Assembly (NCBI GenBank): GCA_002305335.1
Contig: DBQR01000031.1
Location: 393-24,640, forward strand
Direction: 5' to 3'
Length of the DNA: 24,248 bases
DNA from: Clostridiales bacterium UBA1389
GTDB taxonomy: Bacteria; Bacillota; Clostridia; Oscillospirales; CAG-382
The position numbers and the translations under genes are program-made. Shown here one piece after another: positions 7,068 to 13,439 of the stretch. How positions within the stretch are numbered: the first letter of the stretch is position 1; each line of letters starts with the position of its first letter. The notes beneath the pieces were generated by a model. That model saw only the letters and a list, made by a program, of their open reading frames with translations. It did not search any database and had not been told where the DNA came from.

Positions 7068-7116
7068 CATCCGTCAGCCTTCGGCTGACACCTTCCCCTC
7101 AAGGGGAAGGCTTTTT
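7068..7116 (-). repeat. REP-like palindromic repeat, copy 2
   Basis: Same 49-bp unit as 4177-4225 in inverse orientation, with a perfect GTCAGCC-TTC-GGCTGAC stem. It fills the gap between two convergent genes and its end overlaps the rpe stop codon. Relative to rpe it has the same orientation as copy 1 has to the CarD-like gene. The GGGGAAGGC stem followed by TTTTT (plus strand) could also terminate transcripts. Confidence 0.85.
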
Positions 7117-7786
7117 ATACTTTCCCTGCGGATTTTAATATATTCATTGCCGCTTTTGTTATGTCTTTCTTTCCGAATATAGCGGAACCGGCCACCAGCA
7201 TATCGGCGCCGGCGGCCACCACGAGGGGGGCGGTGTCCCGGTCTATCCCTCCGTCCACCGAAAGGATTGCTCCGGAATCAATGCGGTCAAGCTCTTCCCT
7301 TATTTCCCTTATTTTCGGCAGCATTTCCGCCATAAAGGTCTGACCGCCGAAGCCGGGCTCCACCGTCATTACAAGCACAATGTCGCAAAGGGGGAGAAGT
7401 TCGAAAATTTCCCCGGCCTTGGTCCCGGGCTTAAGGGAAACCCCCGCCTTTGCACCTTTTGCTTTGATTTCCCTTAATACCTCCACCGGGTTTTGCGTTG
7501 CCTCCGCATGGACTGTTACATAGTCGCTTCCCGCTTTAATAAACTGCTCTATGTACCTTTCGGGGCGGTCTATCATTAAATGGGTGTCGAAAACAAGGTT
7601 TGTTGCCTTTCTGATTGATTTTATAACCGGTATCCCGAAGGAGATATTCGGTACGAAAATGCCGTCCATTACGTCGAGATGCAAATACATAATCCCCGCT
7701 TTTTCAAGGGTTTTAAGCTGTTTTCCCACCCGGGCGAAGTCGCAGGATAAAAGAGACGGCGACAAAATAACTCGTTTTTCTTCCAT
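7115..7786 (-). CDS. rpe: Ribulose-phosphate 3-epimerase
   Basis: The 223-residue TIM-barrel enzyme is of normal length and interconverts ribulose 5-phosphate and xylulose 5-phosphate in the pentose phosphate pathway. Motifs in order are SPSLLSCD near the N-terminus, LHLDVMDGIFVPNISFG (metal-binding His and catalytic Asp), FDTHLMI (second metal His), MTVEPGFGGQTF (phosphate loop region) and SVDGGI (second catalytic Asp), then AGADMLVAGSAIF. All active-site residues are present. A GAAAGGA ribosome binding site lies 7 bases before the ATG. The gene has its own promoter and a ~140-nt structured leader (7854-7919 at its core). It stands alone here, without the rsgA/prkC neighbours often seen in Firmicutes. 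Confidence 0.96.
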   Translation of the reverse strand: MEEKRVILSPSLLSCDFARVGKQLKTLEKAGIMYLHLDVMDGIFVPNISFGIPVIKSIRKATNLVFDTHLMIDRPERYIEQFIKAGSDYVTVHAEATQNPVEVLREIKAKGAKAGVSLKPGTKAGEIFELLPLCDIVLVMTVEPGFGGQTFMAEMLPKIREIREELDRIDSGAILSVDGGIDRDTAPLVVAAGADMLVAGSAIFGKKDITKAAMNILKSAGKV

Positions 7787-7853
7787 ATGCGTTTCCTTTC
7801 GGCAGAACCATACATATTCTGTATTGAATCCCCGTTCTGTTTATATATGATTC

Positions 7854-7919
7854 CGCGGAGAGGAGGCGACGGGAAGTCGGATATATAGGACTATAACAAT
7901 TTTTCGCTGTCCCTCCGCG
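7854..7919 (-). promoter_or_regulatory. Structured 5' leader RNA upstream of rpe
   Basis: On the minus strand, CGCGGAG (7913-7919) pairs with CTCCGCG (7854-7860) to close two hairpins: GGAC/GTCC (7888-7912) and CGAC-TTCCC-GTCG (7867-7879). This makes a possible three-way junction. An outer TATATATGA / TCATATATA pairing extends the stem in DNA, but the predicted transcript begins near 7922, so only part of it could be in RNA. A further hairpin, CAGAAC...GTTCTG, lies closer to rpe. It does not match a riboswitch class I know. Confidence 0.5.
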
Positions 7920-7928
7920 TTCATATAT

Positions 7929-7957
7929 ATAATAGCGCCAAATTGCCCTTATGTCAA
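7929..7957 (-). promoter_or_regulatory. Promoter of rpe
   Basis: On the minus strand, a consensus TTGACA (7952-7957), a 17-base spacer and TATTAT (7929-7934). The predicted start is about 140 bp before the rpe ATG and just before the structured leader. Confidence 0.75.
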
Positions 7958-7987
7958 ATGGTATCGGCGGTGTTTTTGTACTTGTAT

Positions 7988-8362
7988 TTAAAAGATATTT
8001 ACAAAAGACGGCTTTTCCCCGTCGGCAAGTTCATCAAGCGCCGCCTCCAGACGGCGTTTTGCCTGAATATAGTTTTCATAGGACTTTGTCTGGAAGCAGG
8101 CCTTTATATCCGCCACCGCTTCGCAGACCCGTTCCAGTTCGCACATATGAATTGACAGGGAAAGAAAGCCGTGGCGGCGGTACCATTTATCCACATAGTG
8201 TTGAATGTTTTCGGTATAAGAATCAAATTCCTCCCTGGTTTCGGGGAGGTTTTTTGTAAGCTCAAGGGCATTGTTGACGAACTTTCTCACAAAACAGCCG
8301 TTTGCTATGACGCAGCCGACAATCACCGCAAGCAGGATAACCGCTATAACAAAATGCTTCAT
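7988..8362 (-). CDS. DUF4363-type small membrane-anchored protein
   Basis: The 124-residue protein has one N-terminal hydrophobic helix (residues ~4-22, FVIAVILLAVIVGCVIANG) followed by a soluble, mostly helical domain rich in charged residues and ending KPSFVNIF. Size, topology and position directly after a DUF421 gene match the DUF4363 family, whose function is unknown. The start overlaps the DUF421 stop by four bases (ATGA), so the two are translationally coupled. The C-terminal domain probably lies outside the membrane face and may interact with its DUF421 partner; this is inference from context only. Confidence 0.75.
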   Translation of the reverse strand: MKHFVIAVILLAVIVGCVIANGCFVRKFVNNALELTKNLPETREEFDSYTENIQHYVDKWYRRHGFLSLSIHMCELERVCEAVADIKACFQTKSYENYIQAKRRLEAALDELADGEKPSFVNIF

Positions 8363-9036
8363 TCCGCCTCGTCCTTTTTTGTTATTTTAAACCTTCCGGT
8401 TTCGTCGAAGGCAAGGATAAGGCAGTCCTCTTTTTTCAAATTGTGCTGATTCAGTATTGTTTCTATATCCTCCCTTGTTTTCCCCGTCCGGTTCATAAAG
8501 CTTTCGATTTCAACCCCCTCTATCATAACCGGCATGTCGGGGCCGGTTTCCTTAACCTTCAGATTGGTGTCGTCGGGGGTAACCGGAGCAGCGGAAGCCC
8601 TTGGGATTACCGAAATTTTTCCCGTCTGTTCAAGAATGATGTAATAAATGTCGTCAAGGGATTTATAACCCTCCGTCCGTATTACGGCAAGGACTTCGTC
8701 CAAGGTTATGCGGGCTTTGTCAAGGCCCTTGTTTACAATTTTTCCCCCCGCCACCAGGATAATGGGTTCGCCGTACAAAGCCTTGCGAAGTCTGGGTATC
8801 TTCCGGCAGGCAAAGGCGGTTATAACCTCAAGGGTGCCCAATGTTACAAGGGACACCACCCCGTGGAACAAAGGAATATCCCGGTCGGTTATGGGGAGGG
8901 CGGCAAGTTCGGACAGCATAACCGCCGCCACGAATTCGGAAATCTGGATTTCTCCTATCTGCCGTTTTCCCATCAGCCGCATTATCAGGGTTAAAATTAT
9001 ATAAAAAATTACGGTGCGGATAAGGATAACCGTCAA
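8359..9036 (-). CDS. DUF421 (YetF-like) membrane protein
   Basis: The 225-residue protein begins at a TTG (9034-9036), chosen because GAGGTG stands 6 bases upstream and the first membrane helix starts at once. Three hydrophobic segments span about residues 3-80, with the family signature RLMGKRQIGEIQISEFVAAV between the first two. The C-terminal two thirds are soluble: a YGEPIILVAGGKI segment, then TLDEVLAVIRTEGYKSLDDIYYIILEQTGKISVIPR, the YetF cytosolic beta-rich domain. YetF-type proteins are linked to spores or membranes in Bacillus, but no reaction is established. It is the first gene of a two-gene unit with DUF4363. Confidence 0.9.
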   Translation of the reverse strand: MTVILIRTVIFYIILTLIMRLMGKRQIGEIQISEFVAAVMLSELAALPITDRDIPLFHGVVSLVTLGTLEVITAFACRKIPRLRKALYGEPIILVAGGKIVNKGLDKARITLDEVLAVIRTEGYKSLDDIYYIILEQTGKISVIPRASAAPVTPDDTNLKVKETGPDMPVMIEGVEIESFMNRTGKTREDIETILNQHNLKKEDCLILAFDETGRFKITKKDEAE

Positions 9037-9150
9037 TCAAAACACCTCATTAGCATAATTTCCCCTTAAGTGTAAAAAATATTCAAAACACGAAAAAGGC
9101 CGGAGCATATACTTTATTTTGTAAAACAAAAACTGCGAAAGGGGTATTTT

Positions 9151-10962
9151 ATGTGTTCCATATGCGGCATTGCGGATATAACGGGAAAAGGGGAAATCGA
9201 CGACAAGCGGCTTGAGGAAATGAATAACTCGCTTCGTCACAGAGGGTCTGACGGATTCGGGTATTACAAAGCCAAAAATATTGCTTTCGGTCACAACCGG
9301 CTGGCGGTTATGGATGTGGAAAAGGGAAAACAGCCCCTGCAGACCACCCGGAACGGCAGCAATTACACCATAATCTACAACGGGGAAATTTACAATACGG
9401 CGGAATTACGGGAGAACCTGAAAAGGCAAGGGGTGGTTTTTAAAACCAGCTGCGACACCGAGGTGGTGCTGGAATGCTATGCCGCCTACGGCGATAATTG
9501 TCTTGAAATGCTGAACGGCATATATGCCTTTGCCATCCATGACGGAAAGCGGGATTTGCTTTTCTTTGCCCGGGACAGATTTGGGGTTAAACCCTTTTTT
9601 TATGCTTTTGACGGGGATTTTTTGTTGTTTTCCTCCGAAATAAAAGGGTTATTGTCAGCGGGAATAAAACCGGTAGTGGATAACATAGGTTTATGGCAGC
9701 TACTTTATCTTTCACCCGCTACCATCCCGGGAATCAGCGTGTTTGAAGGGATAAAGGAGCTGAAACCCGCTGAATATGCCGTACTTGATAAGGAGGGTTT
9801 TCGTATCCGTTCCTATTGGAATTTGCCCGCCTTTGAATGGAAAGGGAGAAGGCATGATGCGGTAGAACAGACCAAAACCTTGCTTAAGGATACGGTAAAG
9901 CGGCAGCTTGTCAGCGATGTTCCCCTTTGCGTGCTGCTTTCCGGTGGGCTTGATTCCTCGGCAGTTACCGCCTTTGCGGCAGCGGAGGGAGAAATATCCA
10001 CCTACTCCTTCGAATACGAAGGAAACAAAGACAGCTTTGTAAAATCAATGTTCCAGCCCGAAAGCGATGAAAACTACGCAAGGCAGGTGGCATCCTTCCT
10101 TGGTACAAATCATTCGGTTTTAACGGCAACAAGCCTTGAGGTGGCGGAAAACCTGCCTAATGCGACGTTTATGCGGGATTTTCCCGGACAGGCGGATATT
10201 GATTCATCCCTTTTATATTTCTGCGGTAAAATAAAGGAAAGGCATACCGTCGCCCTTTCGGGGGAGTGTTCCGACGAGCTTTTCGGGGGATACCCCTGGT
10301 TTTACCGACCTGAAATGTTAAATTCGGACTTTTTCCCCTGGATACATGAGCCGGATTTAAGGATTTCTCTGTTTGACGAAAGGGCTGCAAAGCCCAAAGA
10401 AGGGTATGCCTATTTGTCAGAGGTTTTCAAAAACAGTTTAGACGATTGCCCCATGCTTGAAGGGGATAGCCGGGTCATGAGAAACTCAAGAAAAGCCACC
10501 TGGCTTTCAATGAATTACTTTATGACCTCCCTTTTGGAACGAAAAGACCGGATGAGCATGGCAAAAGGGGTGGAAATACGGGTGCCCTTTGCCGACCATC
10601 GGCTTTGGGAGCTGGTTTTCAACATCCCCTGGGAAATCAAGTTTGAAAACAATGTGGAAAAAAGCTTACTAAGGGAGGTAATGAAGGGCTATCTCCCGGA
10701 AGATATTCTTAACCGCAAAAAATCCCCTTATCCTAAAACCCATAACCCCGAATATATGAAAATTGTTTCAGATATGCTTGATGGACGGCTTAAAAAGGGG
10801 GGTATTTTATCGCAGCTACTAAATATTAAAAAGCTAAACGAACTAAAAGAAAAAGGCGGCGGGACCTGGCTTGGCCAGCTTATGTCCACTCCGCAGCTTA
10901 TTGCCTGGCTTGTTCAGTTTGACTGTTGGTTTGAGGAAAAAGGGGTTGTATTAAAGGTATAA
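9151..10962 (+). CDS. asnB: Asparagine synthetase B, glutamine-hydrolysing
   Basis: The 603-residue protein joins a class II glutamine amidotransferase domain and an ATP-dependent synthetase domain. It starts MCSICGI, so Cys2 becomes the N-terminal nucleophile after Met removal. RHRGSDGFG and YNGEIYN mark the glutaminase pocket. The synthetase domain has the PP-loop SGGLDSS near residue 268, the conserved SGECSDELFGGYPWF segment, and the C-terminal KDRMSMAKGVEIRVPFADHRLWE. Length is normal for bacterial AsnB. The reaction makes asparagine from aspartate, glutamine and ATP in the cytosol; a variant role in wall-precursor amidation cannot be excluded. AAAGGGG stands 7 bases before the ATG. It ends tail to tail with atpC, two bases apart. 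Confidence 0.94.
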   Translation: MCSICGIADITGKGEIDDKRLEEMNNSLRHRGSDGFGYYKAKNIAFGHNRLAVMDVEKGKQPLQTTRNGSNYTIIYNGEIYNTAELRENLKRQGVVFKTSCDTEVVLECYAAYGDNCLEMLNGIYAFAIHDGKRDLLFFARDRFGVKPFFYAFDGDFLLFSSEIKGLLSAGIKPVVDNIGLWQLLYLSPATIPGISVFEGIKELKPAEYAVLDKEGFRIRSYWNLPAFEWKGRRHDAVEQTKTLLKDTVKRQLVSDVPLCVLLSGGLDSSAVTAFAAAEGEISTYSFEYEGNKDSFVKSMFQPESDENYARQVASFLGTNHSVLTATSLEVAENLPNATFMRDFPGQADIDSSLLYFCGKIKERHTVALSGECSDELFGGYPWFYRPEMLNSDFFPWIHEPDLRISLFDERAAKPKEGYAYLSEVFKNSLDDCPMLEGDSRVMRNSRKATWLSMNYFMTSLLERKDRMSMAKGVEIRVPFADHRLWELVFNIPWEIKFENNVEKSLLREVMKGYLPEDILNRKKSPYPKTHNPEYMKIVSDMLDGRLKKGGILSQLLNIKKLNELKEKGGGTWLGQLMSTPQLIAWLVQFDCWFEEKGVVLKV

Positions 10963-10964
10963 AT

Positions 10965-11207
10965 TCATTCAACCAGAACGGTTACGGTATCGTTTCTTAC
11001 TTCGGCAATCCCGCCGGAAATGAAAAAGCTGTTATCCTTACCGCTCTTGACATATCGTATATCCCCTTCGGAAAGTAACGCTTTTATTGGAAGGGAACCC
11101 TCCCTCACGCCAAACCAGCCGTCGGATGATTTCAGGGTTACGGAGGAGGCGGTTTCTTCAAGCTTTTTCCCTTCGGGGGACAAAACCACAAGCTTAATTT
11201 TATCCAT
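10965..11207 (-). CDS. atpC: ATP synthase epsilon subunit, N-terminal domain only
   Basis: The 80-residue protein matches the N-terminal beta-sandwich of F1 epsilon (VVLSPEGKKLEETASSVTLKSSDGWFGVREGSLPIKALLSEGDIRY, ending FISGGIAEVRNDTVTVLVE). The two-helix C-terminal domain of typical 130-140-residue homologues is absent. An upstream in-frame ATG at 11231 would add eight residues, but AAGGAG lies just before the ATG at 11207, which overlaps the atpD stop by eight bases. Epsilon links the gamma shaft to the c-ring. Its C-terminal helices inhibit ATP hydrolysis in many bacteria, so this version should lack that brake. Similarly short epsilon subunits are known in green sulfur bacteria and Bacteroidetes. 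Confidence 0.9.
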   Translation of the reverse strand: MDKIKLVVLSPEGKKLEETASSVTLKSSDGWFGVREGSLPIKALLSEGDIRYVKSGKDNSFFISGGIAEVRNDTVTVLVE

Positions 11208-12600
11208 TGCCCTTGCTCCTTTTATATACATCCTCTATGCTGCCGGCAAACATGAAATCCTGTTCGGGAATATTGTTGCAGTCCCCGCCCAGAACCGCCT
11301 GAAAACCCTTGACGGTATCGGCAACGGGAACAAAACGTCCCTCCATCCCCGTAAAGGATTCCGCCACGTAAAAGGGCTGGGACATAAACCGCTGGACCCT
11401 GCGGGCAATCCTGACTATCCGCTTGTCTTCGGGGGAAAGCTCCTCCATCCCCAATATGGCTATAATGTCCTGAAGTTCGTTATACCTTTGAAGCACCCGC
11501 TTTACTTCCTTTGCGGTTTCGTAGTGGGTTTTCCCCACGATGTCCTCCGCCAGCATCCGGGAATTGGAATCAAGAGGGGAAACGGCGGGATAAATACCCA
11601 GCTCCACGATATTCCTTGACAGCACCGTGGTGGCGTCAAGATGGGTGAAGGCGGTGGCGGGTGCCGGGTCGGTAAGGTCGTCGGCGGGGACGTAAATTGC
11701 CTGAACGGAGGTGATTGAACCGTTTTTGGTGGAAACGATCCGTTCCTGAAGTCTCCCCATTTCGGTGGCAAGGGTGGGCTGGTAGCCCACGGCGGAGGGC
11801 ATGCGCCCCAATAGCGCAGAAACCTCACTTCCCGCCTGGGTGAACCTGAATATGTTGTCTATGAATAATAAAACGTCCTGATGTTTGGTTTCCCGGAAAT
11901 ATTCCGCAATGGCAAGCCCGGCAAGGGGGACCCTCAGCCTTGCCCCCGCCTGTTCGTTCATCTGTCCGAAGACAAGGGCGGTTTTGGAAACAACCCCGGA
12001 CTGGTTCATTTCCTCCCACAAATCGTTGCCTTCCCTTGACCGTTCCCCCACGCCGGCAAACACCGAATAGCCGTTATGCTCAAAGGCGATGTTCCGGATA
12101 AGTTCCATTATCAGAACGGTTTTTCCCACTCCGGCACCGCCGAAAAGGCCGATTTTCCCTCCTTTGGCGTAGGGGGTCATAAGGTCTATTACCTTTATCC
12201 CCGTTTCAAGGAGTTCGTTTGCCGGCACGATATCCGTCAGCGGAGGGGATTTATGGTGTATGGGGTAGCGTTCCTTTGTGATTATTGGACCGAGGCCGTC
12301 GATGGGGTCTCCGGTTACGTTTATCATCCTTCCAAGGGTTTCCTCCCCCACGGGGACGGATATGGGTTCCCCGGTGTCGGTTGCCAAAAGACCCCTTGAC
12401 ATGCCGTCGGTGGGGTGCATGGATATACATCTGACGCAGTTGTCGCCCATATGCTGTAGGGTCTCAAGGATAAAGGTCTCGTCGCCTTTGATAACCTCAA
12501 CGGCGTTGAATATGTCGGGGAGGTCCTCTCCCGGCGGAAAGCGGATATCCACCACCGGGCCGGTTATTCTTACAACTATTCCCTTTGTGCCCTTTGCCAT
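11200..12600 (-). CDS. atpD: ATP synthase F1 beta subunit
   Basis: The 466-residue catalytic subunit shows the N-terminal crown sequence GIVVRITGPVVDIRFP, Walker A GGAGVGKT, GERSREGNDLW, Walker B VLLFIDNIFRFTQAGSEVSALLGRMPSAVGYQPTL split around the catalytic region, and LSRNIVELGIYPAVSPLDSNSRM. All match canonical beta. An earlier ATG (12621) is in frame but lies inside atpG. The ATG at 12600 is chosen because GAAGGGGG stands 8 bases before it and the domain begins at once. Spacing to atpG is one base and the stop overlaps atpC by eight bases, indicating tight coupling within the operon. Confidence 0.98.
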   Translation of the reverse strand: MAKGTKGIVVRITGPVVDIRFPPGEDLPDIFNAVEVIKGDETFILETLQHMGDNCVRCISMHPTDGMSRGLLATDTGEPISVPVGEETLGRMINVTGDPIDGLGPIITKERYPIHHKSPPLTDIVPANELLETGIKVIDLMTPYAKGGKIGLFGGAGVGKTVLIMELIRNIAFEHNGYSVFAGVGERSREGNDLWEEMNQSGVVSKTALVFGQMNEQAGARLRVPLAGLAIAEYFRETKHQDVLLFIDNIFRFTQAGSEVSALLGRMPSAVGYQPTLATEMGRLQERIVSTKNGSITSVQAIYVPADDLTDPAPATAFTHLDATTVLSRNIVELGIYPAVSPLDSNSRMLAEDIVGKTHYETAKEVKRVLQRYNELQDIIAILGMEELSPEDKRIVRIARRVQRFMSQPFYVAESFTGMEGRFVPVADTVKGFQAVLGGDCNNIPEQDFMFAGSIEDVYKRSKGNG

Positions 12601-12601
12601 G

Positions 12602-13438
12602 CTATTTTCCCCCTTCCGCATTAGGTGTATTGCTGTTTTCGCTGTGGGAAGTTTCGGTCACCCCCGAAGTGACGCTTGACTGCCTTTTACGGTTTAACGT
12701 AAGTTCCAGATCGGCTTTAAGCTTTTTAGCGTTGTCGGAGGAGGTACGCATTGCCGTCATGGTGGCGGCGTTTACCCCCCTTGCCCATTCCATCAGGAAA
12801 AAATGAACCTGATTCTTTATGACTTTTTCAAAAAGCGCCTTTTCGACCTCTTCCTTGCCGGGATAAAAGGTGTACTCATCCTCTTCACCCGTTTCAAAGT
12901 TCAACGGCAAAAGTGTTGTGAATTCGGGGGTCTGGACGAGAATATTTTTAAACTTCTGGTAAACCATTATAATTTCCCCCGCTTCGCCGGAGGCGTACAG
13001 GTTTATAAGATATTCCCCGAAGGCTTTGCTTTCGGAATAGGAAGGAATGTCCGAAAACACAAAGCTTTTTTTAATCTTTATATTATTTGACGATAAAACA
13101 TCAATCCCCCGCCTGCCGCAGGCGATTACAAGGGGGTTGTTTTGTCCTTCAATAAGAGTTTTAAAGAAATTAAACAGATTGGTGTTGTATCCGCCGCAAA
13201 GCCCCCGGTTGGAGGAAATCACCACGAAACACTTTTTCCCTGACGAGGTTCTTCCCGCATACGGGTCCGTTATGGTTCTTGAAAGATCATTTAAAGCTTG
13301 GGCATATGGCAAAAAGTCATTATACGCCGAATTGATGCGGTAGTATTTGGCGGCGGAAATGGATTTTACCGCATCCGACAACTTTTGGGTTATATTTACG
13401 CTTTTTAATTTGTTTTTCAGGTCTCTCTGGGTGATCAT
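12602..13438 (-). CDS. atpG: ATP synthase F1 gamma subunit
   Basis: The 278-residue rotor shaft subunit starts MITQRDLKNKLKSVNITQKLSDAVKSISAAKYY, the expected N-terminal helix, and has the ISSNRGLCGGYN motif in the central domain. The C-terminal helix motif is VNAATMTAMRTSSDNAKKL followed by LNRKRQSSVTSGVTET. Normal gamma ends shortly after a helix of the type RQAAITQEITEIVGGA. Here the last ~15 residues are a polar Ser/Asn/Thr-rich tail (SHSENSNTPNAEGGK) that would sit at the top of the alpha/beta hexamer. The gene starts one base after the stop of the b'-delta-alpha fusion and ends one base before atpD. Confidence 0.95.
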   Translation of the reverse strand: MITQRDLKNKLKSVNITQKLSDAVKSISAAKYYRINSAYNDFLPYAQALNDLSRTITDPYAGRTSSGKKCFVVISSNRGLCGGYNTNLFNFFKTLIEGQNNPLVIACGRRGIDVLSSNNIKIKKSFVFSDIPSYSESKAFGEYLINLYASGEAGEIIMVYQKFKNILVQTPEFTTLLPLNFETGEEDEYTFYPGKEEVEKALFEKVIKNQVHFFLMEWARGVNAATMTAMRTSSDNAKKLKADLELTLNRKRQSSVTSGVTETSHSENSNTPNAEGGK

Positions 13439-13439
13439 T

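Noticed and set aside
9037..9150. Promoters between DUF421 and asnB
   Set aside because: TATACT at 9108-9113 could serve asnB, but no acceptable -35 is at the right distance. Nothing convincing was seen for the leftward gene.
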